A DNA stretch of 64,000 nt. It comes from Prorocentrum cordatum (taxonomy: Eukaryota; Sar; Dinophyceae; Prorocentrales; Prorocentraceae). The notes beneath the pieces are model-generated. The model was not told the origin of the DNA and made no database searches. It saw only the letters and a program-made list of their open reading frames with translations. The stretch is from the NCBI GenBank assembly GCA_963575745.1, contig CAUYUJ010019090.1, positions 62,001-126,000 of the forward strand, in the 5' to 3' direction. Positions 1 to 11,743 of the stretch are shown piece by piece; position 1 is the stretch's first letter, and each line of letters begins with the position of its first letter. A program made the translations under genes and the position numbers.

Positions 1-280
1 TAGCTGTCCTAAAGTTCGAGTTATGTTGAGAAAACCGTCATCCTATATCAAGATGGCTCAAAACGGCCGCTCCCGCCACAGTGCTTTTCAATAGTAATAT
101 TCACCCAATCGAGCTGAGATCAAGATGGCGAGCGGGAATAAGATCGAATATCACGGGAGAAAATACTAGAGCACTAACGAATTGTCAAATTCCAAGATTA
201 AAATTTTCAACCGACCAAAAGTCAGCAAAAGTTCCGTCGAGATTTTTCTTGCCAACTAGCTCTCCAGCGCGCCGGAATTA
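1..280 (-). repeat. S-unit, 5' part only (continues off window)
   Basis: This is the head of a minus-strand S-unit cut by the window edge. It carries the conserved head blocks: the segment with GAGCTGAGATCAAGATGG, and the CCAACTAGCTCTCCAGCG end at 263-280. The sub-repeats lie outside the window. No coding signal is seen. Confidence 0.75.
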
Positions 281-679
281 CTGGCGCCGGCGGTGAACCG
301 TCAACCTCGTCACCGCCGGGAACCTCGTAGAGCTCCTCTCACTGGTATGAGTGCAGAGAATCGACACGGAGTGGAAAAATAAAGATTTGTCGAAAATCCT
401 GAAATTCGATTTGTTCGATGTTCATATTCGCTCAGTTCCTGGAAGTCAACTCATGCAAAAATCCATCGAGAGAGCTGAGCTGCTGTCAGAGAGGAGTTCA
501 TACGCCAATGCTCGGCGTAAAAATCTGCTTTCTCAAAATAAATGGTCAAATATCTTTTTCAAATTTTCGCAAGACCACCCAAAAGTTATCACATTGTCCG
601 CCTCGGCCGGCTGGGCCAACTAGCTCCACCTCGCGCCGGAATTCCTCTAGCTCATCGATGCCGAAGAGCTCTACGAGGT
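281..679 (-). mobile_element. D-unit, non-autonomous Helitron-like
   Basis: A full-length minus-strand D-unit. The H hairpin lies at 287-319 in the GTGA/TCAC variant. The subterminal inverted repeat ACCTCGTAGAGCTC follows at about 322-336. The 5' C box ends with GAGCTCTACGAGGT at 666-679. The body has no usable ORF. It sits between two S-units, with no target duplication recognisable. Confidence 0.75.
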
Positions 680-1840
680 ACTGGGCACCGGCGGTAAACC
701 GTCAACCTTTCTCACCGCCGGGGGACTCGTAGAGCTTCCTGACTATATAAAATGTAGAAAATAAATTGCAGAGAACAAATAGTTTTTTAGCCCAAGCGAT
801 TTCAGACCTCTCGATGCAACAGCCGAACGCCCCCTGATGCTTCTGGATTGTCTTCTGTACGAGCTCTATAGCTCTGCTGCAGCCCGAGTTACGTGCGCTA
901 ATCAACAGCACCTCTGAAGATAACTCAAACAAAACGAATAGTTTCCTAAACCCAGCTCGAGTATCAGACCGAGTTCAGGCCTCTGAATGCGACAGGCGGA
1001 CGCGTCTGATGTCGCCGAATCGATTTCTGTGATTACCCGCCTGCAGCTCCCCTACAGCCCGAGTTAAGTGCAGAAAACCGACAGCATCTTTCAGGATGAC
1101 TCGTACAATACGAACAGGTTCGCGGATCGAGTTCAGACAGCAGGCCGAGTTCCGAGCTCTGGCTTCCACAGGCGAACGCGACTGATGTCTCCAATCGATT
1201 GCCGTCCCCACCAGCACTGTAGCCCCCTACAGCCCGAGTTAAGTGCAACAGTACCTCTTCAGATGATTCGAACAATACGAATAGTTGCGCGATTCTAGCT
1301 CGGGCAGCAGGGCGAGTTCAGAGCTCTCGATTCAACAGACGAACGCGCCTGATAATTTCTGATCGGTTTCTGTGACTATGCGCATGTAGCTGCTCTACAG
1401 CTCGAGTTAAGTACAAAATACCGATAACGTCTATCAAGATGACTCGAATAATACGAATAGGTTTTTAAACCTAGCTCGGCTAGCATACCGAGTTCAGACC
1501 TCTGGGTTCAAAAGACGAACGCGCCTGATCATTCTGAATCGATCAGCTGTGCTTACTGGCCCTGTACCTGTCCTGAAGCTCGAGTTATGTTGAGAAAACC
1601 GACAGCGCGAATCGAGATCACTCGAAACGGCCGATCCCGCCTGCCTGCTTTTTGGCAGTAAAAGATACCCGATCGAGCTGAGATCAAGATGGCGAGCGGG
1701 AATAAGATCGAATTCATGGGAAAAAATACTAGACCTCTAACGAATGGTTGAATTTCGAGAACAAAATTTTCAACCGACCAAAAGTCAGCAAAAGGTCCGT
1801 CGAGATGTTTCTTGCCAACTAGCTCTCCAGCGCGCCGGAA
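680..1840 (-). mobile_element. S-unit
   Basis: A full S-unit on the minus strand. H is at about 687-721, the GACTCGTAGAGCTTCC repeat follows, then five diverged sub-repeats of about 176 bp recognised by the recurring GAACTCGGTCTG word (in reverse complement). It ends in the head block with CCAACTAGCTCTCCAGCGCG. Short ORFs here are broken by indels from copy to copy. Confidence 0.75.
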
Positions 1841-2179
1841 CTGGCGCCGGCGGTGAACCGTCAACCTGGTCACCGCCGGGAACCTCGTAGAGCTCCTCTC
1901 ACTGGTAAGAGTGCAGAGAATCGACACAGAATCAAAAAAAATTATATTTTTCGAAAATCTTCAAATTCTATGTTTTCAATGTTAATATTCGCTCAGTTCC
2001 TGGAAGTCAACTCATGCAAAAATGCATCGAGAGAGCTGAGCTGCTGTCAGAGAGGAGTTTATATGCCAATGCTCGGCGTAAAAATCTGCTTTCTCAAAAT
2101 AAATGGTCAAACATCTTTCAAATTTTCGCAAAACCACCCAAAATTTATCACATTGTCCGCCTCGGCCAGCTGGGCCAAC
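1841..2179 (-). mobile_element. D-unit lacking the C box
   Basis: A minus-strand D-unit with H at 1847-1879. The body is closely similar to the D-unit at 281-679. It ends at GGGCCAACT and so lacks the C box seen at other D-unit 5' ends. It directly abuts the next S-unit hairpin. Confidence 0.7.
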
Positions 2180-3236
2180 TGGGCGCCGGCGGTAAACCGT
2201 CAACCTTTCTTACCGCCGGGGGACTCGTAGAGCTTCCTGACAGTATATAATGTGGGAAAAAAACTCCAGAGAACGACTAGTTTTTCAGCCCAAGCGATTT
2301 CGAAGATGACTCTAAAAAACAAACAGTTTCGCAACACAGTTCGAATATCAAACCGAGTTCAGACCTCTGAATGCGACAGGCGGACGCGTCTGATGTCTCC
2401 GAATCGACTCATCTGATTACCAGCCCTGCAGTCCCCCTACAGCCCGAGTTAAATGCAGAAAATCAACAGCATCTCTCAGGATGACTCGAATAATACAATA
2501 GCTTCGCGGAGCTAGTTCGAGCAGCGGGCCAAGTTTCGAGTTTTGGATTCGACGGACGGACGCGCCTGATGTGTCCGAATCGATTTCTGTGACCAGCAGC
2601 ACTGTAGCCCACTCCCAGCACGAGTTCAGTGCAGAAAAGCGAGAGCACTTCTCAAGATGATGCGGAGAATACGGATAGTTTCGCGAACCTAGTTCGGGCA
2701 GCAGGCCGAGTTCAGATCTCTCGATTTGACAGACGAACGCGCCTGATGACTCCCAATCGATTTCTGTGACTATGGTCTCTGTAGCTGCCCTACAGCTCGA
2801 GTTAAGTACCGAAAACCGAGAGCGTATGTCAACATAACTCGAATAATACAAATAATTTTGCGGACCTAGCTCGGCTAGCAGACCGAGTTCAGACCTCTCG
2901 ATTCAACAGGCGAACGCGCCTGATGATTCTGAATGCGATAGGTGTGCTGACCAGCTATGTAGCTGCCCTACAGCTCGAGTTAAGTACAAAATACTGACAA
3001 CGCGTATCGAGATGACTCGAAGCGGCCGATCCCGCCGGGACGCTTTTTGGAATTAAAAGATACCCGATCGAGCTGAGATCAAGATGGCGAGCGGGAATAA
3101 GATCGAATATTACGGGAAAAAATACTAGGGCTCAAACGAATTGTTGAATTTCGAGAACAAAATTCTCAACCGACCAAAAGTCACCAAAAGGTCCGTCGAG
3201 ATTTTTCTTGCCAACTAGCTCTCCAGCGCCCCGGAA
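2180..3236 (-). mobile_element. S-unit
   Basis: A minus-strand S-unit with H at about 2186-2219 (TTAC/GTAA type), TATA-like AT-rich stretch just after the inverted repeat, tandem sub-repeats, and a head ending at CCAACTAGCTCTCCAGCGCC. Joined head to tail to the following S-unit. Confidence 0.75.
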
Positions 3237-4282
3237 CTGGGCGCCGGCGGTAAACCGTCAACCTTTCTTACCGCCGGGGGACTCGTAGAGCTTCCTGACA
3301 GTATATAGTGTGGAAAAAAACTCCAAAGGACGACCAGTTTTTCAGCCCGAGCGATTTCACACCTCTGAAGATGACTCTACAAAAAAACAAACAGTTTCGC
3401 AATCCAGTTCGAGTATCAAACCGAGTTCAGACCTCTGAATGCGACAGGCGGGCGCGTCTGATGTCTGCGAATCCACTCATGTGATTCCCAGCCCTGCAGC
3501 CCCCCTACATCCCGAGTTAAGTGCAGAAAACCGACAGTATCGACTCGAATAATAGAATAGTTTCGCGGACCTAGTTTGAGCAGCAGACCGAGTTCCAAGC
3601 TCTGGAATCGACGGACAGACGCGCCTGATGTGTGCAAATCGATATATGTGACCCGCAGCACTGTAGCCCTGCCCAGCACGAGTTGAGTGCAGAAAATCGA
3701 GAGCACTCCTCAAGATGATTCGGACAATACGAATAGTTTCGCGAACCAAGCTCAGGCAGCAGGCCGAGAGAGCTCTCGGTTCACTAGACAAACGCGACTG
3801 ATGATTTCCCATCGATGTCTGTGACAATGAGCCCTGTAGCTGCCCTACAGCTCGAGTTAAATGCAGAAAACCGAGAGCGTCTGTTAAGATGACTCCAATA
3901 ATACGAATAGGTTTGCGGACCTAGCTCGGCTAGCAGACCGAGTTCAGACCTCTGGATTCAACAGGCGAACGCGTCTAATCATTCTGAATGCGATAGGTGT
4001 GCTTACCAGCTCCCTAGCTGCCCTACAGCTCGAGTTAAGTACAAAATACCGACAACGCGTATCAAGATGACTCGAAACGGCCGATCCCGCCAGTGTGCTT
4101 TTTGGCAGTAAAAGGTACCCGATCGAGCTGAGATCAAGATGGCGAGCGGGAATAAGATCGAATATCGCGGGAAAAAATACTAGAGCACAAACGAATTGTT
4201 GAATTTCGAGAGCAAAATTTTCAACCGACCAAAAGTTGTGAAAAGTTCAGTTCTTTTTTTTCGAGTCAACTAGCTCTCCAGC
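3237..4282 (-). mobile_element. S-unit
   Basis: A minus-strand S-unit with H at about 3243-3276. The first sub-repeat is shortened relative to its neighbours. In the head, part of the usual GTCGAGATTTTTC block is replaced by a T-rich stretch near 4253-4262. Confidence 0.72.
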
Positions 4283-5411
4283 ACTGGGCGCCGGCGGTGA
4301 ACCGTCAACCTTTCTTACCGCCGGGTGACTCGTAGAGCTTCCTGATAGTATATAATGTGTGAAATAGTTCCAGAGAACGACTAGTTTTTCAGCCCAAGCG
4401 ATTCCAGACCTCTCGAAATGACTCTAACAAAAAAACAAACAGTTTGGCAACCGAGGTCGAGTATCGAAGCGAGTTCAGACCTCTGAATGCGACAGGCGGA
4501 CGCGTCTGATGTCTGCGAGTCGACTCCTGTGATTACCAGCCCTGCGGCCCCCCTACAGCCCGAGTTAAGTGCAGAAAACCGACAGCATCTCTCAGGATGA
4601 CTCGAATAATACGATAGTTTCGCGGACCTAGTTCGAGCGGCAGACTGAGTTCCGAGCTCTGGGTTCGACAGACGGACGCGCCTGATGTCTCCAAATCGAT
4701 TTCTGTGACCAGCAGCACTGTAGCCCTCCCCCAGCACGAGTTAAGTGCAGAAAACCGAGAGCACTCTCAAGATGACTCGAACAATACGAATAGGTTTGCG
4801 AACCTAGTTCGGGCAGCAGGGCGAGATCAGAGCTCTCGATCGACAGACGAACGCGCCTGATGATTGCCAATCGATTCTGTGACTATGAGTTCTGTAGCTG
4901 CCCTACAGCTCGAGTTAGATGCAGAACACCGAGAGCGTCTGCTACGATTACTCGAATGATACGAATAGGTTTGCGGACCTAGCTCGGCTAGCAGACCGAG
5001 TTCAGACCTCTGGATTCAACAGGCGAACGCGTCTAATCATTCTGAATCGATTAGCTGTGTTTATCAGCTCTGTAGCTGTCCTAAAGCTTGAGTTATCTTA
5101 AAAAAAAACGGCCATCGTCTATCAACATGACTCGAAACGGCCGATCCTGCCTGCCTGCTTTTTGGCAGTAAAAGGTACCCGATCGAGCTGAGATCACGAT
5201 GGCGAGCGGGAATAAGATCGAATATCATGGGAAAAATACTAGAGCTCAAACGAATTGTTGAATTTCGAGAACCAAATTTTCAACCGACCAAAAGTCTGCA
5301 AAAGGTCCGTCGAGATTTTTCTTGCCAACTAGCTCTCCGGCGCCGCGGAACTTGGCAGCGTCCACTTGGTAGCGTCCACTTGGTAGCGTCCAAAACCCGG
5401 AGAGCGAAGAG
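4283..5411 (-). mobile_element. S-unit with a tandem E-tail relic
   Basis: A minus-strand S-unit with H at about 4290-4325. Its 5' end carries a foreign piece at 5350-5411, in which the word CTTGGTAGCGTCC is repeated and followed by AAAACCCGGAGAGCG. This is the E-unit 3' end in reverse, so an E-type element once inserted or recombined here. Confidence 0.72.
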
Positions 5412-6467
5412 AACTGGGCGCCGGCGGTAAACCGTCAACCTTGGTTACCGCCGGGGAACTCGTAGAGCTTCCTGACAGTATATAGTATGGAAGGAAAATC
5501 CAGAGAACGACTAGTTTCTGAGCTCAAGCCATTTCAGACCTCTCAAGATGACTAACAAAAAAACAAAAAAAAGTTTGCCAACCCAGCTCGAGTATCAAAC
5601 CGAGTTCAGACCTCTGAATGCAACAGGCGGACGCGTCAAATGTCCGCGAATCGACTTGTGACTGGCCCTGCAGCCCCCCTACAGCTCGAGTCAAGTGCAG
5701 AAAACCGACAGCATGACTCGAATAACACAATAGTTTCGCGAACCTAGTTCGAACAGCAGACCGAGTTCCGAGCTCTGGATTCGACAGACGGACATTGCTG
5801 ATGTCTCTAAATCGATTTATGTCACCAGCAGCACTGTAGCCCTCCCCAAGCACGAGTTAAGTACAGAAAACCGAGAGCACTCCAAAAGATGACCCGAACA
5901 ATACGAACAGTTTCGCAGACCTAGCGCGGGCAGCAGGCCGAGTTCAGAGCTCTCGATTCAAGAGACGAACGCGCCTAAAGATTCCCAATCGATTTCTGTG
6001 ACTATGAGCTCTGTAGCTGCCCTACAGCTCGAGAAAAGTACAGGAAACCGAGAGCGTCTGCTACAATGACTCGACTAATACGAATAGCTTAGCGGACCTA
6101 CCTCGGCTACCAGACCGAGTTCAGACCTCTGGGTTCAACAGGCGAACGCGCCTAATCATTCTACATCGATTAGCTGTGCTTAGCAGCTCTGTAGCTGCCC
6201 TAAAGCTCGAGTTATGTTCAAAAAACCGTCAGCACGTATCAAGATGACTCAAAACGGCCGATCCCGCCACAGTGCTTTTCGATAGTAATATTCACCCGAT
6301 CGAGCTGAGATCAAGATGGCGAGCGGGAATAAGATCGAATATCACGGGAAAAAATACTAGAGCTCTAACGAATTGTCAAATTTTGAGAACAAAATTTTCA
6401 ACCGAGCAAAAGTTGTGAAAAGTTCAGTTCTTTTTTTTCGAGCCAACTAGCCTGCCAGCGTTTTCGA
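5412..6467 (-). mobile_element. S-unit
   Basis: A minus-strand S-unit with H at about 5419-5455. Sub-repeats are more eroded here than in plus-strand copies. The head again carries the T-rich substitution near 6430-6438, shared with the copy ending at 4282, so these two belong to one subfamily. Confidence 0.7.
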
Positions 6468-6534
6468 ACTGGCGCCGGCGGTGAACCGTCAATCTGGTCA
6501 CCGCCGAGAACCTCGTAGAGCTCCTTCCACTGGT
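6468..6534 (-). repeat. D-unit 3' terminus remnant
   Basis: Only the terminal hairpin (6474-6506, GTGA/TCAC type with one arm mismatch) and the ACCTCGTAGAGCTCC inverted repeat of a D-unit remain. The body is interrupted at once by GC-rich F-type sequence. Confidence 0.65.
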
Positions 6535-7188
6535 AAACGGCGCCCCTGCAAGCGTCTCCTGCGAGGTTTCCAGCGTCCCGCGCATCGTTTCAGGCGGCCT
6601 GGCAGAGGTCCCCGTGTGGCGTGTTGGAGCGCTTGGCACTCCGCGCGTGGCTTCGCTATCCGGGTTTTTCCCGGATAGCTCCTTGGGAGCAGAGGGTTTC
6701 AGATAAGAAGCCGGCTGTGGGTGGTGAGGAGGACGCGCCCACCTCCGCCGGTCCACGATCGTCGCAGCAGCTTGTCGGAACTTGCAGCGTGTCCGGGAGC
6801 GTGGCTTCCTAGCGTTTCCCAATACGCGTGGCTCCAGGGTGCGCGAAGCGCTTCGGCAGAGCTTCGGAAGAGCTTCGGCAGTTCTTCCAGGCACCTAGGC
6901 AGATCTTCCTTGCGCGCTTTGCAGGGCCCCACGCATCGTAAACGGCGCCCCTGCAAGCGTCTCCTGCGAGGTTTCCAGCGTCCCGCGCATCGTTTCAGGC
7001 GGCCTGGCAGAGGTCCCCGTGTGGCGTGTTGGAGCGCTTGGCACTCCGCGCGTGGCTTCGCTATCCGGGTTTTGGACGCTTACAATTTCTGCGAGAATCG
7101 TGGACCGGCGGAGGTGGGCGTGTCCTCCTCACCACCCACCGCCGGCTTCCTATCTGAAACCCTCAGCTCTCCAAGGAGCTATCCGGGA
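6535..7188. mobile_element. F-unit composite with duplicated and inverted arms
   Basis: A GC-rich block. The stretch 6537-6667 recurs almost identically at 6940-7070. The stretch 6668-6760 recurs in reverse complement at about 7097-7188. A full plus-strand F-unit (about 6668-7080) therefore lies between a second copy of its 3' part and an inverted copy of its 5' part. CCCGGATAGCTCC at the start and GCTATCCGGG near the end form the F inverted repeat. Long ORFs occur on both strands, as expected of GC-rich non-coding repeats, and none matches a family I know. Confidence 0.65.
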
Positions 7189-8353
7189 ACTGGACGCCGG
7201 CGGTGAACCGTCAACCTTGGTTACCGCCGGGAGACTCGTAGAGCTTCCAGCTCGACTGAAGTTGAGAACACCGAGGACCTACGAACATTCCGACTCATAG
7301 TAAATATTTTGTGTCCTCTCAATGCGACAGGCGGACGCGTCTGATGTCTGCGAGTCGACTTCTATCATTACCAGCCCTGCAGCCCCCCTACAGCCCGAGT
7401 TGAGTGCAGAAAACTGACAGCACCTCTCAGGATGACTCCAACAATATAGTAGGTTCGCAGACCTAATTCGGGCAGCAGACGAGTTCCGAGCTCTGGTCTC
7501 CGCAGGCGGATGCGCCTGATGTCTCTAAATCGATTGCTGTCACCAGCAGCACTGTAGCCTCCCCCCAGCACGAAATACCGACAGCACTTCTCAGGATGAC
7601 TCGAACAATAAGAATAGTTTTGCGAACCTAGCTCGGGCAGCAGACAAAGTTCAGTGCTCTCGAGTCAACGAACAAAGGCGCCTGGTGATTTCCAATAGAT
7701 TTCTGTGACTACGAGCTCTGTAGCTGCCCTACGGCTCGAGTTAAGTACAGAAAATCGAGGGCGCCTATCAAGATGACCCAAATAATACGAATAGGTTTGC
7801 GGACCTAGCTCGGCTAGCAGACCGATTTCAGACCTCTAGATTTAACAGGCGAACGCGCCTAATGATTCTGACTGCGATAGGTGTGCTTGCCAGCTCTGTA
7901 GCTGTCTTACAGCTCGAGTTAAGACCAGAAAACCGAGAGTTTCTGTCAAGATGACTCGAATAATACGAACAGGTTTCCGGACCTAGCTCGGCTCACAGAC
8001 CGAGTTCAGACCTCTGGGTTCAACAGGCGAACGCGCCTGATCATTCTGCATGCATTAGCTGTGCTTACCAGCTCTGTAGCTGCCCTAGAGCTCGAGTTAT
8101 GTTCAGAAAACCGACAGCGCGTATCAAGATGACTCGAAACGGGCGTTCCCGCCACAGTGCTTTTTGGCCTTCAAAGTTACGCGATCGAGCTGAGATCAAG
8201 ATGGCGAGCGGGAATAAGATCGAATATCACGGGAAAAAATACTAGAGCTCTAACGAATTGTCAAATTTCGAGAACGAAATTTTTAACCGACCAAAAGTCA
8301 TCAAAAGTTCCGTCGAGATTTTTCTTGCCAGCTAGCTCTCCAGCGCTCCGGAA
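7189..8353 (-). mobile_element. S-unit
   Basis: A minus-strand S-unit with H at about 7195-7232, five sub-repeats and the conserved head with GAGCTGAGATCAAGATGG. It is followed by a B foldback array rather than a single B. Confidence 0.75.
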
Positions 8354-8773
8354 TTACTCTAAAGCTTCCAGCAATAACTTGCTAAGGGAAGCTCTACGAG
8401 TTATTACTCTTAAGCTTCCAGCAACTAGCTCAGGGAATCTCTACGAGTCACTTGCCAAGGGATGCCCTACGACTTACTAGCTCCGCCCCGCGCCGGGATT
8501 CCTCTGGCTCGTCGGTGTCGAGGAGCTCTGCGAGGTACTCGTAGCTTCCAGCAATAACTTGCTAGGGGAAGCTCTGCGAGTTACTCCTAAGCTTCCAGCA
8601 ACAAGCGTGGGGAAGCTCTACGAGTCATTACTCTTAGCTTCCAGCAGAAACTTGCTAAGGGAAGCTCTACGAGATATTACGTTGAGCTTCCAGCATTAAC
8701 TTTCTTAGGGAAGCTCTACGAGTTACTACGTGGCTTCCAGCAATAACTTGCTAAGGGAAGCTCTACGAGTTAC
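8354..8773 (-). repeat. Tandem B foldback array with one C box
   Basis: About seven B modules in tandem. Each is a foldback with arms AGCTTCC/GGAAGCT and inner arms AGCAA/TTGCT around a 4-nt loop. A minus-strand C box interrupts them at about 8478-8540. Copies differ by small substitutions, so the array is not a recent assembly duplicate. Confidence 0.75.
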
Positions 8774-8999
8774 GGGGAAACTCTCTGCGGCGCTGCTGAA
8801 GCGCTACTAGAAACGCTTCCATGCGTGCCCGCATGCTTGCGGGCTCGCGTGGAAGCTTGCCGGAAGCTCTTCTGGAGCAGCTTCCGGCTCAAACGAACCC
8901 CTGTGAGGCCTGTGGACCGCCGTGGAGGAGCTCCTGGCGGGCACAACCACCGTCCGGCTTCTAATCGAACCCTTTAGCTCTCAGCGAGCTCTCCGGGAA
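8774..8999 (-). mobile_element. E-unit, 3'-truncated
   Basis: A minus-strand E-unit. It carries the long imperfect palindrome around 8818-8858 and ends with GAGCTCTCCGGGAA, the E 5' terminus in reverse. It lacks the usual 3' tail. Confidence 0.7.
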
Positions 9000-9053
9000 T
9001 TACTCTTAAGCTTCCAGCAATAACTTGCTAAGGGAAGCTCTACAAGTTATTAC
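9000..9053 (-). repeat. B foldback module
   Basis: A single B foldback on the minus strand between an E-unit and a D-unit hairpin, with the same AGCTTCC/GGAAGCT arms as the array at 8354-8773. Confidence 0.7.
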
Positions 9054-9452
9054 TGGAAACGGCGGTGAACCGTCAACCTGGTCACCGCCGGGAACCTCGT
9101 AGAGCTCTTTTCTTGCGCGGCGATCGTCGGAACACATAGAGAAAGATTCTGGAGCGAGAAACAAAAAACTCGAAAATTCACGTTTTTCTGTATTTATTCA
9201 ACGTCGGTTCCGCCAAGTGATTTGATAGTAATACTGCGCCAATAGACCTGAAAATTTTACGGGAAGACGCGAAATAACCCACTACAGGTGCGAAAAATCT
9301 GCTTTCTCAAAATGAATTTTCAAATATCCTTCAAATATTCGCAAAACCACCCAAAAGTCATCACTTTGTCCTTTCTGGCCGGGTCGACCGACTAGCTCCG
9401 CCCCGCGCCGGAATTCCTTTAGCTCATCGATGCCGAAGAGCTCTACGTGGTA
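9054..9452 (-). mobile_element. D-unit
   Basis: A full-length minus-strand D-unit with H at about 9060-9092, the ACCTCGTAGAGCTC repeat after it, and a C box ending near 9450. The body belongs to the subfamily with the CACCTGTAGTGGGTTATTTCGC block (here in reverse complement). Confidence 0.75.
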
Positions 9453-9540
9453 CTTCTAAGCTTCCAGCAATAACTTGCTGAGGGAAGCTCCACGAGTTAT
9501 CAGCTCTAGCAAAGACTTGCTCAGGGAAGCTCTATGAGTT
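9453..9540 (-). repeat. Two B foldback modules
   Basis: Two adjacent B foldbacks on the minus strand. The second has lost part of its outer arm. They separate a D-unit from an E-unit. Confidence 0.65.
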
Positions 9541-9847
9541 ACTGGAGAGCGAGAGCAACACACACCGGAAAGCCCTCCTGGCGAGCCCTCGGACGCTCTC
9601 GTGAAGCTCTTCTGGGGCTCTGGGGGCCCCCCTGCAGCGCTTCTGAACCGCTGCCAGGAACGCTTCCGCGCGTGCCTGCACGCGTGCGGGCACGCGTGGA
9701 CGCTTGCCGGAAGCTCCCTCGGACCCGCTGCGACGTTTTACAAGCCCCTGCGGGGATCCTGGACCGGCGGAGATGGGCTGCTCGCAGGCACCACCAACGT
9801 CCGGCTTCTTATCTAAAACCCTCTAGCTCTCAGAGAGCTCTCCGGGA
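9541..9847 (-). mobile_element. E-unit
   Basis: A minus-strand E-unit with the long palindrome around 9662-9705 and a 5' terminus GAGAGCTCTCCGGGA at the right edge. It marks the point where the prevailing strand of the units changes. Confidence 0.7.
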
Positions 9848-10533
9848 ATAACTCGTAGAGCTTCCCTTAGCAAGTTATTGCTGGAAGCTTAAGAGTAATT
9901 CCGGGGCGCTGGAGAGCTAGTTGGCAAGGAAAATCTCGACGGACCTTTTGCTGACTCGTGGTCGGTTGAAAATTTTGTTCTCGAAATTCAACAATTCGTT
10001 AGAGCTCTAGTATTTTTCCCCGTGATATTCGATCTTATTCCCGCTCGCCATCTTGATCTCAGCTCGATCGGGTACCTTTCACCGCCAAAAAGCACACTGG
10101 CGGGATCGCTCGTTTCGAGTCATCTTGACACGCGATAACGGTTTTCGGAACAGAACTCGAGCTTTAGAGCAGCTGCAGAACTGGTAAGCACAGCTAATCG
10201 ATTCAGAATGATCAGGCGCGTTCGCCTGTTGAATCTAGAGGTCTGAACTCGGTCTGCTAGCCGAGCGAGGTCCGCAAACCTATTCGTATTATTCGAGTCA
10301 TCTTGACAGACGCTCTCGGTTTTCTGTACTTAACTCGAGCTATAGGGCAGCTACGGAGCTGATACTTACAGAAACCGATTCAGAATAATCAGTCGCATGT
10401 GTCTGTTGAATCCAGAGCTCTGAACTCGGTTTGCTGCCCGATCTAGAATCGCGAAACTAGTCGTATTATTCGAGTCATCTTGAGAAGTGCTCTCGGTTCT
10501 CTGCACTCAACTCGGGCTGGGGGGAGCTACAGT
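9848..10533 (+). mobile_element. S-unit with B, 3'-truncated
   Basis: The first plus-strand S-unit. It has a B module (9848-9896), the box CTGGAGAGCTAGT and the head, then stops in its second sub-repeat at AGCTACAGT where another S-unit begins. No hairpin is present on this copy. Confidence 0.72.
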
Positions 10534-11743
10534 AACTCGTAGAGCTTCCCTTAGCAAGTTGTTGCTGGGAGCTTGAGAGTAATACTGGGGCGCTGGAGAG
10601 CTAGTTGGCAAGAAAAATCTCGACGGACCCTTTGCTGATTTTGGTCGGTTGAAAATTTTGTTCTGAGAATTCAACCATTCGTTTGAGCTCTAGTTTCTTT
10701 TCTGACCATATTCGATCTTGTTCCCGCTCGCCTTCTGAATCTGAGCTCGATCGGGTAAATATTGCTGCAAAAAAGCATCGCGGCGGGATCGGCTGTTTCG
10801 AGTCATCTTCATGCGCGTTGTCGGTATTTTGTACTTAACTCGAGCTGTAGGGCAGCTACAGAGCTCATTTTCACAGAAATCGATTGCGAATCATCAGGCG
10901 CATTCGTTCGTTCCATCTAGAGGTCTGAACTCGGTTTGCTGCCCGAGCTGGGTTCGCAAAACTATTCGTGTTGTTGGAGTCATCTTGAGAGGTGCTGACA
11001 GTGTTCTGCACTTAACTCGGGCTGTAGGGGGGCTACAGGGCTGGTGCTCACAGGAATCGATTCACAAACATCAGACGCGTCCGCCTGCCGAATCCAGAGC
11101 TCCGAACTCGGTGTGCTGCCCGAGCTAGGTTCGCAAAACTATTCGTATTCGTCGAGTCATCTTGAGAGGCTGCACTTAACTCGAGCTGTACGGGGGCTGC
11201 AGGGCAGGTAATCACTGGAATCAATTCGGAGACATCAGTCGCGTCCACCTGTCGCATCCAGAGCCCTGAACTCGGCCTGCTGCCCGAGCTAGGTCCGCGA
11301 AGCTATTCGTAATGTTCGAGTCATCTTCAGAGGTGCTGTCGATGTTCTGCACTTAACTCGGGCTGTAAGGGGGCTGCAGGGCTGGTAATCACAGGAATCG
11401 ATTCGGAGACATCAGGCGCGTCCGCCTGTTGCATTCAGATGTCTCAACCTGGTCTGATACTCGAGCTAGATTCGCGAAACTATTTGTATTGTTCGGGTGA
11501 TCTTGAGAGGTGCTGTCGACTTTCGCACGTAATTCGGGCTGTAGGAGAGCTACGGAACCCGTGCGCACAGAGAACGATCCAAAAGCATGAGCGGCGTTTG
11601 GCTGTTGCATCGAGAGGTCTGAAATCGTTTAAGATGAAAAACTATTTGTTCTCTGCAGCTTTTTCCGACATTATATATGCTCAGGAAGCTCTACGAGTCC
11701 CCCGGCGGTAAGGAAGGTTGACGGTTTACCGCCGGCGCCCAGT
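10534..11743 (+). mobile_element. S-unit with B and complete hairpin
   Basis: A reference-quality plus-strand S-unit. It has B at the 5' end, then the head, then five sub-repeats. GGAAGCTCTACGAGT, the inverted repeat of its own start, lies at about 11683-11698. H is at 11702-11735: ten-bp perfect arms and a 14-nt loop. The unit ends CGCCCAG before T. No protein is encoded. Confidence 0.8.

Noticed and set aside
6424-7300. Overlapping ORFs of 85-161 codons in the F composite
   Set aside because: They overlap on both strands in duplicated GC-rich DNA and do not correspond to unit boundaries or any recognised domain.
8354-8773. CRISPR array
   Set aside because: The B repeats are palindromic and regularly spaced, but there are no unique spacers; unit follows unit directly. 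The context is eukaryotic retrotransposons.
11700-11743. H as an integron attC-type recombination site
   Set aside because: Unrelated bodies sharing a hairpin is suggestive, but no paired attC core words (GTTRRRY), no extrahelical-base pattern and no integrase are seen. The asymmetric inverted repeats and nested insertions fit Helitron-like ends better.
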